From Streptomyces shenzhenensis (GTDB taxonomy: Bacteria > Actinomycetota > Actinomycetes > Streptomycetales > Streptomycetaceae), in NCBI RefSeq assembly GCF_003688995.1, contig NZ_PENI01000001.1, forward strand, positions 558,001 to 622,000: DNA of 64,000 bases, in the 5' to 3' direction. The first letter of the stretch is position 1. Each line of letters opens with the position of its first letter. A model generated the notes under the pieces. That model was not told the origin of the DNA and searched no databases. It saw only the letters and a program-made list of their open reading frames with translations. Positions 9,005 to 19,636 of this stretch are shown piece by piece. The translations under genes and the position numbers were made by a program.

Positions 9005-9030
9005 TCTGCTGTGTCCTCGCAGTCTTTCCG

Positions 9031-9270
9031 CTATGACGTCCGGCGCAGTGCGCGCAGCCCGCGCAACCCGATGCCCCCGATGACCGTCCCCCATACGAAG
9101 GAGACGACCGCCAGCAGCAGATGCACCCAGAAATAGGCCGTCGGATGCCCGTCGTCGAAGGCGAGTCCGCTGCTGTCCTTGACGAGGTTCTTGACGAAAG
9201 TGACCCAGATGACCCAGCTCCACACCCCGAAGGCGAGCAGGAACCAGGACACCGGGCGGCTGAGCTTCAT
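9031..9270 (-). CDS. Small membrane protein (79 aa), function unknown
   Basis: A 79-residue protein with two predicted membrane helices, near residues 7-24 and 46-66. I do not recognise a functional family, but small SCO-type integral membrane proteins of this shape are common in Streptomyces. The ATG at 9270 has no Shine-Dalgarno. GATACT lies 6 nt upstream on the same strand, so the message is probably leaderless. It is just upstream of and co-directional with the metallophosphoesterase (26-bp gap), so the two may form an operon. It is divergent from the carboxypeptidase gene. Confidence 0.65.
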   Translation of the reverse strand: MKLSRPVSWFLLAFGVWSWVIWVTFVKNLVKDSSGLAFDDGHPTAYFWVHLLLAVVSFVWGTVIGGIGLRGLRALRRTS

Positions 9271-9361
9271 ACGTCCAGTATCGCCGCCTGCTGTCCGGTT
9301 CCCGGTCCGGGGTGGGACGGGCGGCGGGACTTCACGGCCCGCGAAAGGTACGTTCTCGACC

Positions 9362-10648
9362 GTGCCCGCACCCAATAAGACCGCCAGGCGATCCCTGCTG
9401 GTCATATCTGCCGCATTTTTGTCCATTTCGCTGACGACGCCGGTCGCCCTGGCGGCCCCGCGTCCGTCGGCCACACCCCCGGCGCAGATGTCGACGGTCG
9501 GCGGCGCCCGCCTCGGCCAGGCCGGTACACAGGTCGACCTGGGCACCGGCGCACCCGTGCTGCCCAGGGAGCTGACCGCGCGCTCCTGGATCGTCGCCGA
9601 CGCCGAGAGCGGCGATGTGCTCGCCGCCCACAACGCGCACTGGCCCCTGCCCCCGGCGAGCACGCTGAAGATGCTGTTCGCCGACACCGTGCTGCCGAAG
9701 TTCCCCAAGTCGACCGAGCACAAGGTGGTCTCCTCCGACCTGGCGGGCGTCGGCGCCGGCTCCAGCGTGGTCCCGGTGCACGAGGGCGAGACCTACACCG
9801 TCCGCGACCTGTGGCTCGGCGTCTTCCTGCGCTCCGGCAACGACGCCGTGCATGTGCTGTCCGAGATGAACGGCGGCGTCGACGACACCGTCCAGGACAT
9901 GCAGGCGCACGCCGCGGAGTTGCAGGCCCGCGACACGCAGGTGGTCAGCCCCGACGGCTACGACGCGCAGGGGCAGCAGTCGTCGGCGTACGACCTGACG
10001 CTCTTCGCCCGCTCCGGGCTGCAGAAGAAGGACTTCCGCGAGTACTGCTCCACGGTCCGGGCGGAGATCCCGGGCGAGACGAAGAAGGCCAAGGGCAAGA
10101 CCGTCCGCGGGACCTTCGAGATCCAGAACACCAACCGGCTGCTCAGCGGCGACACCGATGTCCCGGTGTACGGCGGGATCGCGGGCGTGAAGAACGGCAA
10201 CACCACCAAGGCGGGCGCGACCTTCACCGGCGTCGCGGAACGTGGCGGCAGGGTGCTGCTGGTCACCGTCATGAACCCGGAGAAGAGCGAGCGCAACGAG
10301 GTCTACAAGGAGACCGCGAAGCTCTTCGACTGGGGCTTCGCGGCGGCCGGCAAGGTGCGGCCGGTGGGTGAGCTGGTGCCGCCGAAGAGCGCGGTGCCGC
10401 CCAGCGGGCAGCCGGACGCCACGGCGTCCGCCGCGGAGGCGGGCGGCACCGCCGCGGCCGACGGCAAGGCCGGCGACGGGTCGTCCGCGAAGCCCGTGAG
10501 CGCCTCCTCCACGGACGGTTCGAGCGGCGTCGGGATCGCGCTGGCGATCACCGGCGGGCTGCTGGTGCTGCTGGCCGGCGGGGTGTTCCTGGTCAACCGC
10601 CGCTGGCCGCTGCCGGACCTGGTACGCCGCCGGACGCCCCGCCCCTGA
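9362..10648 (+). CDS. D-alanyl-D-alanine carboxypeptidase, peptidase family S11
   Basis: A 428-residue penicillin-binding protein that trims the terminal D-alanine of peptidoglycan stem peptides outside the cell. Residues 10-32 form a signal peptide (cleavage near LAA-PR). The active-site motifs are S100-T-L-K103, S158-G-N160 and K277-N-G279, the last being the variant KNG in place of KTG. A low-complexity Ala/Ser/Gly tail leads to a C-terminal membrane helix (about 396-416) and a short Arg-rich cytoplasmic end, as in membrane-anchored DacA types. The GTG start has TACGTT 7 nt upstream and looks leaderless. The last 65 bp of the gene region are duplicated downstream. Confidence 0.92.
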   Translation: MPAPNKTARRSLLVISAAFLSISLTTPVALAAPRPSATPPAQMSTVGGARLGQAGTQVDLGTGAPVLPRELTARSWIVADAESGDVLAAHNAHWPLPPASTLKMLFADTVLPKFPKSTEHKVVSSDLAGVGAGSSVVPVHEGETYTVRDLWLGVFLRSGNDAVHVLSEMNGGVDDTVQDMQAHAAELQARDTQVVSPDGYDAQGQQSSAYDLTLFARSGLQKKDFREYCSTVRAEIPGETKKAKGKTVRGTFEIQNTNRLLSGDTDVPVYGGIAGVKNGNTTKAGATFTGVAERGGRVLLVTVMNPEKSERNEVYKETAKLFDWGFAAAGKVRPVGELVPPKSAVPPSGQPDATASAAEAGGTAAADGKAGDGSSAKPVSASSTDGSSGVGIALAITGGLLVLLAGGVFLVNRRWPLPDLVRRRTPRP

Positions 10649-10896
10649 CCTCCCCCACCAGCGGCCCGAGCGGCGGCGGACCGCTGCATTCCTGGTCAAC
10701 CGCCGCTGGCCGCTGCCGGACCTGGTACGCCGCCGGACGCCCCGCCCCTGACCGCCCACACCTCACACCACGTCGCGCCGGGCAAGGCCGACACCCCCCA
10801 CCAGCGGCCCGAGCGGCGGCGGACCGCTGCGTTCCCGGTCAACCGCCGCCCGCCGCTGCCGGACCTGGTGCGCCGGCGGGCGCCCCGCCCGTGAGC
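10586..10896. repeat. Three direct copies of the 3' end of the carboxypeptidase gene
   Basis: A 65-bp segment (10586-10650, the last codons, stop and flank of the carboxypeptidase gene) recurs identically at 10689-10753 and in diverged form at 10832-10896. A ~37-bp spacer beginning CCCCCACCAGCGGCCCGAGC precedes the second and third copies. The exact identity of copies 1 and 2 indicates a recent tandem duplication. The third copy supplies the stop codon and last residues of the convergent YihY gene. Confidence 0.9.
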
Positions 10897-11750
10897 TCCT
10901 TGCCCTTGCTCTGCGTCGCCGTCCAGGCGGCGCAGAACAGCACCAGTCTCGCGGTGAAGTTGATCCACAGCAGCAGGGCCACGGGCACGCCGAAGGCTCC
11001 GTACATGCTCTTCGTGGCGACGCCCTGGATGTAGCCGCTGAGGAGCAGCTTGAGGAGTTCGAAGCCGACCGCGCCGATCAGCGCGGCCACCAGCAGGCGG
11101 CGGCGCGGCGGATCGACTCCGGGCAGCAGGGTGAGGACGTAGAGCAGTATCAGGAGGTCGGCGAGCACGGCGACGGTGAACGCGGCGATCCGCAGCAGCA
11201 GGCTGCCCCAGCTCGCCCGGTCCAGGCCGAGCTGGTCGGAGATCCAGCCGACCAGGGCCGTGGCCACGGTCGAGAGGGCGATGGTGGCGAGCACCGCGCC
11301 CCCGAGGCCGACGAGGACGCCCGCGTCGACGGCCTTGCGCACGATCGGGTTCTCGTCGCGGTCCGGCCGCTCCCACACCGCCCGCAGACAGTCGCGCATC
11401 TGGCCGACCCAGCCGATGCCGGTGAACAGCAGCACGGCACCCGCGATGAGTCCGACGGTGCCCGCGTTCTGCACCAGGGCCTGGATGTCCAACTGCTCGG
11501 AGATGCCCGGAACCTGTTCGGCGATCTTGTTCTGGAGCTCCTGCTGCTGTGCCGTGCTCAGGGTGGCGGCGGCGATCGCGGCGGCCACCGTCAGCAGCGG
11601 GAACAGCGCGATGAAGCTGATGAACGTCATCGCCGCCGCCAACCGCGTCCATTTCACCCGGTCCAGGCGCTCGTACGCCTGCCACGCGTGCGTGGTCATG
11701 AGCCACGTGACGAGCGGTCCGATCCCGGGAAGCCGTTTCAGCCAGTCCAT
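10839..11750 (-). CDS. YihY/virulence factor BrkB family membrane protein
   Basis: A 303-residue integral membrane protein with about six hydrophobic helices. The conserved YihY start is visible as LAAAMTFISFIALFPLLTV after an amphipathic N-terminus. The family was once called ribonuclease BN, but that activity belongs elsewhere and its real function is unknown. The ATG at 11750 lies inside the end of the upstream gtrA-like gene (13-nt overlap), so it closes a four-gene operon PAP2-UbiA-GtrA-YihY. Its final residues (GAPAGAPGPAAAGGG) are read antisense through the third copy of the carboxypeptidase tail repeat, so the C-terminus was probably changed by that duplication. Confidence 0.85.
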   Translation of the reverse strand: MDWLKRLPGIGPLVTWLMTTHAWQAYERLDRVKWTRLAAAMTFISFIALFPLLTVAAAIAAATLSTAQQQELQNKIAEQVPGISEQLDIQALVQNAGTVGLIAGAVLLFTGIGWVGQMRDCLRAVWERPDRDENPIVRKAVDAGVLVGLGGAVLATIALSTVATALVGWISDQLGLDRASWGSLLLRIAAFTVAVLADLLILLYVLTLLPGVDPPRRRLLVAALIGAVGFELLKLLLSGYIQGVATKSMYGAFGVPVALLLWINFTARLVLFCAAWTATQSKGKELTGGAPAGAPGPAAAGGG

Positions 11751-12163
11751 GATCCGACTCTGCCCTCTGCGGGGAACACCAATGTCCGGGTACCCCAGAA
11801 TCGCAGGACCGTGGCGAGGGCCATGCCGATGCCGGAGCCGGACACGGTGTCGGCGCACTGCGAGGTGAGCCCGAGGCCGTAGTGGCTGACGACGATGCAC
11901 AGAAGCTGGACGAGCGCGCCGGCGAGGTTCACGGCGACGAAGACGGCGTACGGGCGCGGGCCCCCGGGGCGCGCGCGGCGGTAGGTGCCGCGCGCGTTGC
12001 CCAGGTAGGCGACCGTGCAGCCCGCCACGAAGGACACGCTCTTCGCGGTGACCGGGTCGAGTCCGGCGGGGCCGCGCAGACAGCCGAAGACGGCCAGGTC
12101 GGCGGCGTAGGCGAGGAGCCCGGCGGTGGCGAAGCCGAGCAGCTCGCGCCGGGCGACGCTCAC
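11738..12163 (-). CDS. GtrA-family membrane protein
   Basis: A 141-residue protein with four membrane helices, typical of GtrA. It has LLAYAADLAVFGCL near the N-terminus, SFVAGCTVAYLGNARGTYRR in the middle, and the closing LRFWGTRTLVFP motif. GtrA proteins are linked to the use or movement of polyprenyl-phosphate sugars. In mycobacteria the homologue next to DprE1 (Rv3789) was proposed to move or present decaprenylphosphoryl-arabinose. The GTG start overlaps the upstream UbiA stop (GTGA), indicating coupled translation. Its place between UbiA and YihY in the DPA-like cluster supports a lipid-sugar role. Confidence 0.85.
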   Translation of the reverse strand: MSVARRELLGFATAGLLAYAADLAVFGCLRGPAGLDPVTAKSVSFVAGCTVAYLGNARGTYRRARPGGPRPYAVFVAVNLAGALVQLLCIVVSHYGLGLTSQCADTVSGSGIGMALATVLRFWGTRTLVFPAEGRVGSWTG

Positions 12164-13140
12164 CAGTTCGCCACCGCCAGCCCGTACATGGCGAGCCAGG
12201 CCAGCCCGATCAGGGCCAGCGCCCGGTCGCGCAGGACGACGTCCTCCGGCTCGCCCGCGGTGCCGCGGTCGGCGAAGACGGCGTACCGGAGGATCGCGAG
12301 GATGAAGGCGACCATCGACAGCTGCCGCCAGGGCAGCACGCCCGGGTGCGGCGCTCCGCCCTCCTCCAGGGCCCACATGCAGTACGCGAGGACGGCGACC
12401 CCCGCGGCCAGCTGCCAGACGAAGCGGAGATAGCCGGTGGTGTACTCGGTGAGCAACGCGCGCGTGGCGCCCGATTTCCCGGCCATCTGGAGGGCCTCGG
12501 AATAGCGCTTGGCCGACACCATGAACAGCGCCCCGAACCCGGTGGTGATCAGGAACCAGCGGGACAGCGGAATGCCGAGCGCGACCCCGCCGATCATCGC
12601 GCGCATCACGAAGCCGGTGGTGACGACGGCGAGATCGGCGACCAGGACGTGCTTGAGGCGGACGCAGTACGCCAGTTGCATGCCGACGTAGGCCGCCAGG
12701 AGGGCCGCGACGAGCGGTGCGGTCAGCCAGGCCGCGGCGGCCGGCGCGAGCACGGCCAGGGCGGCTCCGACGGCGTACGCGACGGGTACGGGGACCTGCC
12801 CCGCGGCCACCGGGCGGCGGCACTTGACCGGATGGGCGCGGTCGGCCTCGGCGTCACGGGCGTCGTTGATCAGGTAGACGGCGGCGGCGCACGCGGTGAA
12901 CAGCACGAAGACGAGGGCGACCTGGGTGAGCGCGTGCCGGGAGAAGAGCTGCCCCGCGGCGGCCGGCGCGGCGACGACGAGGCTGTTCTTGACCCACTGC
13001 TTGGGGCGGGTGGTCCGCAGCAGGCCGCCCAGGACGGTGCCCTTGAGCGGGGGCGCGATCGGCGCGGCGGGCGTGCGCCGCTCCGGCAGCGTGGCTTCGC
13101 CGGTGTGCACACCGTCCGTGAGGGGCGCTGTCTCAGTCAC
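12160..13140 (-). CDS. UbiA-family decaprenyl-phosphate phosphoribosyltransferase (DPPR synthase-like)
   Basis: A 326-residue polytopic prenyltransferase of the UbiA superfamily, most like mycobacterial Rv3806c. That enzyme transfers 5-phosphoribose from PRPP to polyprenyl phosphate, the first step of DPA synthesis. The substrate/Mg motif NDARDAEADRAHPVKCRRP is present near residues 94-112, preceded by TRPKQWVKN, a hallmark of this subgroup. A second motif region KHVLVADLAVVTTGFVMR follows. About eight or nine membrane helices are predicted. The GTG start overlaps the PAP2 stop (GTGA) and the stop overlaps the GtrA start, so three genes are tightly coupled. A generic 4-hydroxybenzoate prenyltransferase is less likely given the neighbours. 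Confidence 0.85.
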   Translation of the reverse strand: MTETAPLTDGVHTGEATLPERRTPAAPIAPPLKGTVLGGLLRTTRPKQWVKNSLVVAAPAAAGQLFSRHALTQVALVFVLFTACAAAVYLINDARDAEADRAHPVKCRRPVAAGQVPVPVAYAVGAALAVLAPAAAAWLTAPLVAALLAAYVGMQLAYCVRLKHVLVADLAVVTTGFVMRAMIGGVALGIPLSRWFLITTGFGALFMVSAKRYSEALQMAGKSGATRALLTEYTTGYLRFVWQLAAGVAVLAYCMWALEEGGAPHPGVLPWRQLSMVAFILAILRYAVFADRGTAGEPEDVVLRDRALALIGLAWLAMYGLAVANW

Positions 13141-13634
13141 GGCCGCCCCCCTGTCATCCAGCGCGCTCCGAGTCGCGCCGTGAGCGCCCCCAGGGCCGCG
13201 CCGGCGGCGACGTCGGAGGGGTGGTGCACGCCCGCCACGAGGCGGGACAGGCACATGGCGGCGGCCGGCGGCGCGAACCCGTACCCGCCCAGCGCCCCGA
13301 ACGCCACGGCGGCGGCCGTCGCGGAGGCGGCGTGCGAACTCGGGAAGGAGTACCGGCCGATGGTGCGCACGAGCGGCTCGATATGCCCCGGCCGCTCCCG
13401 GCGCACCAGGCGTTTGACGCCGGAGCCGGCGAGATGCGCGCCCGCGACGAGCGCCGTGCCGCGCAGCCAGGAGCCGCGCCGTGTGCCGTCCACGGCGGCC
13501 CCGACGAGGCCCGCCGCGAGCCACAGCGCGCCGTGCTCACCGGCCAGGGACAGGCCGCGTACGGCGGACGCGACGCGCGGATCGGCACCGCAGGCGCGGA
13601 GTGCGGAGAGGATCCGGTGGTCCATGTCGTCCAT
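13137..13634 (-). CDS. PAP2-family phosphatase (decaprenylphosphoryl-5-phosphoribose phosphatase-like)
   Basis: A 165-residue membrane phosphatase with the full PAP2 signature: KRLVRRERP (K-x6-R-P), then PSSH, then SRLVAGVHHPSD. The family removes a phosphate from lipid phosphates. The mycobacterial neighbour of DPPR synthase, Rv3807c, is proposed to convert decaprenylphosphoryl-5-phosphoribose to decaprenylphosphoryl-ribose. The same position here, with a GTGA overlap to the UbiA gene, suggests the same job. It begins the minus-strand operon and is divergent from the DprE1-like gene across 133 bp. An alternative is a general phosphatidic-acid or undecaprenyl-pyrophosphate phosphatase. Confidence 0.85.
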   Translation of the reverse strand: MDDMDHRILSALRACGADPRVASAVRGLSLAGEHGALWLAAGLVGAAVDGTRRGSWLRGTALVAGAHLAGSGVKRLVRRERPGHIEPLVRTIGRYSFPSSHAASATAAAVAFGALGGYGFAPPAAAMCLSRLVAGVHHPSDVAAGAALGALTARLGARWMTGGRP

Positions 13635-13767
13635 GTGGACTCACTGTTCACCCCCGCACCGCCAGAACTACGGCAATATTGAGCGACATCCCATTAATCA
13701 CCCATTTCGGGGAGGCATGTGATGTTTCTTAATTAATCGCTCACATAGGGGCGATACGGTCACCGGC
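13635..13767. promoter_or_regulatory. Divergent promoter region of the DPA-like genes
   Basis: 133 bp between divergent PAP2 and DprE1-like genes, noticeably AT-rich for this genome (TTAATTAA at about 13730). TACGGT (13755-13760) is 7 nt before the ATG of the DprE1-like gene, fitting a leaderless transcript. A -10 for the minus strand was not clearly identified. Confidence 0.55.
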
Positions 13768-15123
13768 ATGTCTGGAGCCATGGTTTCCGTCACCGGCTGG
13801 GGCCGCACCGCCCCCACCTCCGCCCGGCTGGTGCGCCCGGGAACGTACGAGGAGGCCGTGACCGCCGTGCGGAACTGCGGGGCCCGCGGTGGCATCGCGC
13901 GGGGCCTGGGGCGGGCGTACGGGGACGCGGCGCAGAACGCCGGCGGGGCCGTGCTCGACATGACGGGCCTCGACCGCATCCACGCCATCGACGCCGGCAG
14001 CGGCACCGTGCTGTGCGACGCGGGGGTGTCCCTGCACCGGCTGATGGAGGTGCTGCTGCCGCTCGGCTGGTTCGTGCCGGTGACGCCCGGCACCCGCCAG
14101 GTGACGGTCGGCGGCGCGATCGGCGCCGACATCCACGGCAAGAACCACCACGTCTCCGGCTCCTTCTCGCGCCATGTGCTCGCGCTGGAACTCCTCACCG
14201 CCGACGGCGAGATCCACGCGGTCGGCCGTGGCACCCCCCTGTTCGACGCGACCACCGGCGGAATGGGCCTGACCGGGGTGATCCTGACCGCCACCGTGCG
14301 GCTGCTGCCGGTGGAGACCTCGTACATGTCGGTCGACACCGAGCGCGCCACCGACCTGGACGACCTGATGGCCCGCCTGACGGCCACCGACCACCGCTAC
14401 CGCTACTCGGTCGCCTGGATCGACCTGCTGGCCCGGGGCGCGGCCACCGGCCGCGCCGTCCTCACCCGCGGCGACCACGCGCCTCTGGAGGCGCTGCGCG
14501 AGGGCACGCGCGCGCGACGGCGCCCGCTGGCCTTCCGCCCCCGGCAGTTCCCGCCCGCTCCCCCCTTCGTCCCGGAGGGCCTGCTCGGCCGCGTCGGCGT
14601 GGGGCTGTTCAACGAGATCTGGTACCGCAAGGCGCCACGCGCGCGTACCGGCGAACTCCAGCAGATCCCCGCCTTCTTCCACCCCCTGGACGGCGTGCCC
14701 CACTGGAACCGGATCTACGGCCGCGGCGGCTTCGTCCAGTACCAGTTCGTCGTCGGACACGGCCAGGAGGACGCCCTGCACCGGATCGTGCACCGCATCT
14801 CCGTGCGCCGGTGCCCGTCCTTCCTGGCCGTCCTCAAGCGCTTCGGGGAGGCGGACCCCGGCTGGCTCTCCTTCCCGATGCCCGGCTGGACGCTCGCCCT
14901 GGACATCCCGGCGAACCTGCCCCGGCTCGGCAGCTTCCTCGACGAACTGGACGAGGAGGTCGCCGCCGCCGGCGGACGCGTCTATCTCGCCAAGGACTCC
15001 CGGCTGCGCCCCGACCTGCTCGCCGCGATGTACCCCCGGCTCGCCGACTTCCGTGCCCTGCGCGCGGAACTGGACCCGCGCGGGGTGTTCGTCTCGGACC
15101 TCGCCCGCCGTCTGGACCTCTGA
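13768..15123 (+). CDS. FAD-binding oxidoreductase, DprE1-like (decaprenylphosphoryl-ribose 2'-oxidase)
   Basis: A 451-residue flavoprotein with a vanillyl-alcohol-oxidase-type FAD domain. It closely resembles mycobacterial DprE1, which oxidises decaprenylphosphoryl-ribose to the 2'-keto intermediate. Visible hallmarks are GWGRTAPT, GLGRAYGDAAQN, TPGTRQVTVGGAIGADIHGK (FAD site), the AKDSR segment with the catalytic lysine equivalent to K418, and the closing SDLARRLDL. At the place of the benzothiazinone-target cysteine C387 (GWNICVD in M. tuberculosis, from memory) this protein reads GWTLALD, so the cysteine is an alanine. It precedes its SDR partner by 27 bp, as in the dprE1-dprE2 pair. No arabinosyltransferase is in the window. 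Confidence 0.88.
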   Translation: MSGAMVSVTGWGRTAPTSARLVRPGTYEEAVTAVRNCGARGGIARGLGRAYGDAAQNAGGAVLDMTGLDRIHAIDAGSGTVLCDAGVSLHRLMEVLLPLGWFVPVTPGTRQVTVGGAIGADIHGKNHHVSGSFSRHVLALELLTADGEIHAVGRGTPLFDATTGGMGLTGVILTATVRLLPVETSYMSVDTERATDLDDLMARLTATDHRYRYSVAWIDLLARGAATGRAVLTRGDHAPLEALREGTRARRRPLAFRPRQFPPAPPFVPEGLLGRVGVGLFNEIWYRKAPRARTGELQQIPAFFHPLDGVPHWNRIYGRGGFVQYQFVVGHGQEDALHRIVHRISVRRCPSFLAVLKRFGEADPGWLSFPMPGWTLALDIPANLPRLGSFLDELDEEVAAAGGRVYLAKDSRLRPDLLAAMYPRLADFRALRAELDPRGVFVSDLARRLDL

Positions 15124-15150
15124 GAAGCCCCCGACCCCCAAGGAGCTGTC

Positions 15151-15906
15151 GTGAAGGACGCCTTCGGCCTCCCCCAGTCCCTGCTCGTCCTCGGCGGTAC
15201 GTCGGACATCGCGCTGGCCACCGCGCGCCGGCTGATCGCCCGCCGCACCCGTACCGTGTGGCTCGCGGGGCGCCCCTCGCCCGCCCTGGAGAAGGCCGCC
15301 GAGGAGCTGCGCGGCCTGGGCGCGGACGTCCGTACCGTCGCCTTCGACGCGCTCGAACCCGAGTCGCACGAGTCGGTGCTCGGCAAGGTCTTCGCCGAGT
15401 GCGACGTCGACATGGTGCTGCTCGCCTTCGGGATCCTCGGCGACCAGGCGCACGACGAGCGGGAACCGGTGAGCGCGGTCCGGGTCGCGCAGACCAACTA
15501 CACGGGCGCGGTCTCGGCGGGCCTGGTCGCGGCGGCCGCGCTCCAGACGCAGGGGCACGGCTCCCTGGTGGTCCTCTCCTCGGTCGCCGGCGAGCGGGCC
15601 CGCCGCTCCAACTTCATCTACGGCTCAAGCAAGGCCGGCCTCGACGCCTTCGCCCAGGGCCTCGGCGACGCGCTCTACGGCACCGGCGTGCACGTCATGG
15701 TCGTACGCCCCGGATTCGTCCGCTCCCGCATGACGGCCGGACTCGACGAGGCTCCCCTGGCGACCACACCGGACGCCGTGGCCACGGCCATCGAACTGGG
15801 CCTGCGACGCCGCTCGGAAACAGTCTGGGTCCCCGGCAAACTCCGCCTGATCATGACAGCCCTACGCCACACCCCCCGCCCCCTGTTCCGCCGCCTCCCC
15901 CTCTGA
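15151..15906 (+). CDS. Short-chain dehydrogenase, DprE2-like (keto-ribose reductase)
   Basis: A 251-residue SDR. The dinucleotide-binding motif is LGGTSDIALATARRL near residues 11-25. Catalytic residues are the serine in VLSSVAGERARRS and the Y-x-x-x-K of FIYGSSKAG. It follows the DprE1-like gene at once, with AAGGAG 5 nt before its GTG start. By analogy with DprE2 it would reduce decaprenylphosphoryl-2-keto-erythro-pentofuranose with NADH to give decaprenylphosphoryl-arabinose. Length is as expected (Rv3791 is 254 aa). Its last segment is followed by a block of short Streptomyces intergenic repeats. Confidence 0.88.
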   Translation: MKDAFGLPQSLLVLGGTSDIALATARRLIARRTRTVWLAGRPSPALEKAAEELRGLGADVRTVAFDALEPESHESVLGKVFAECDVDMVLLAFGILGDQAHDEREPVSAVRVAQTNYTGAVSAGLVAAAALQTQGHGSLVVLSSVAGERARRSNFIYGSSKAGLDAFAQGLGDALYGTGVHVMVVRPGFVRSRMTAGLDEAPLATTPDAVATAIELGLRRRSETVWVPGKLRLIMTALRHTPRPLFRRLPL

Positions 15907-15922
15907 CAACCCAGCAGCCCCC

Positions 15923-16160
15923 GCCCCGAAAGGGGCGCGAGGAACTGCGCGACAAGCCCCCACCGGACCCGCAGCCAAACAACACCCGCACTAACGCCCC
16001 GAAAGGGGCGCGGGGAACTGCGCGAGAACCCCCCACCGACCCGCAGCCGAAGAACACCCTCGACGAACCCTCAACATCCAACACCCACGCTGACGCCCCG
16101 GAGGGGGCGCGGGGAACTGCGCGACAAGCCCCCACCGAGCCCGCAGCCGAACAACAACCC
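15923..16160. repeat. Three copies of a Streptomyces intergenic repeat (GGGGCGCGGGGAACTGCGCG)
   Basis: Copies begin at about 15923, 15996 and 16095. Each carries a small CCCCGAAAGGGG-type hairpin, then GCGCGGGGAACTGCGCGA (with small changes), then CCCCCACCG and CCCGCAGCC about 20-30 bp on. The first two hairpins are CCCCGAAAGGGG and the third is CCCCGGAGGGGG. The block lies between the DprE2-like gene and the convergent 2'-5' RNA ligase and may act as a bidirectional terminator. I know the core from other Streptomyces intergenic regions; it is non-coding. Confidence 0.8.
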
Positions 16161-16194
16161 ACCCCACCCCCAGCCAGCGCAGCGCAGCGCACCG

Positions 16195-16767
16195 TCACCG
16201 GCTAGCGATACTCTCCGCATGCCCCACCTGCGGCGGCACCACAGCGCCGCCGAAGGTGAACTCCCGCAGCTTGCGCCACACACCGTCCACCCCCTGCTCG
16301 TAGAGCGCGAACCCGGTGCACGGCCACTCGGCCTCGAACCCGGCCAGCTCCCGGAAGGCACGGTCCATCGCCGCCTCCTCGATGCCGTGCGCCACGGTGA
16401 CGTGCGGGTGGTACGGGAACTGCAGCTCGCGGGCCAGCGGACCGGACCGCTCGCGGACCCGCTTCTGCAGCCAGGAGCAGGTCTCCGCGCCCTGAACGAC
16501 CTGGACGTAGACCACCGGCGACAGCGGCCGGAAGGTGCCCGTGCCGGACAGCCGCATCGGGAACGGCCGGCCGGCCGCGGCGACCTCGGTCAGATGCGCC
16601 TCGACGGCCGGCAGCGCGAAGCCGTCCACCTCCGTCGGCGGCAGCAGCGTGACGTGCGTGGGGATGCCGTGAGCCGCGGCGTCGCCGAAGCCCGCGCGCC
16701 GCTCCTGGAGCAGGCTGCCGTGAGGCTCCGGGACCGCGATCGACACGCCGATCGTTACGGTCCCCAC
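16195..16767 (-). CDS. 2'-5' RNA ligase family protein (2H phosphoesterase)
   Basis: A 190-residue protein with two H-x-T motifs, H38-V-T40 and H122-V-T124, separated by ~84 residues. This is the diagnostic arrangement of the 2H phosphoesterase superfamily to which bacterial 2'-5' RNA ligases and cyclic phosphodiesterases belong. The GTG at 16767 was chosen for the GGAG 6 nt upstream. Such proteins act on 2'-5' or cyclic phosphodiester bonds in RNA or nucleotides; the natural substrate is unknown. The gene lies just downstream of trpS on the same strand with a 148-bp gap. Confidence 0.85.
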   Translation of the reverse strand: MGTVTIGVSIAVPEPHGSLLQERRAGFGDAAAHGIPTHVTLLPPTEVDGFALPAVEAHLTEVAAAGRPFPMRLSGTGTFRPLSPVVYVQVVQGAETCSWLQKRVRERSGPLARELQFPYHPHVTVAHGIEEAAMDRAFRELAGFEAEWPCTGFALYEQGVDGVWRKLREFTFGGAVVPPQVGHAESIASR

Positions 16768-16915
16768 GTCGTCTCCTGTCGTCGTCTCGGCTGGGTTGCC
16801 GGATTCGTGCTCAGCCGTCCGGCTATCGACTGTACGGCCACTGCTGTGCCGTGGGCAGGCGCAGCCGACGTGATGTGCGGCGCTCTGCCCGAAGGCCGGT
16901 GTGCGGTGGTGCGCC

Positions 16916-19605
<2,690 letters not shown>

Positions 19606-19636
19606 GAGGACCTCCGGACGGCGTATGTACAGCGTT

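Noticed and set aside
14013..16205. 730-codon plus-strand frame over the DprE1/DprE2 genes
   Set aside because: Arg/Pro-rich out-of-frame reading of two clear genes, continuing through the intergenic repeats; no family motif.
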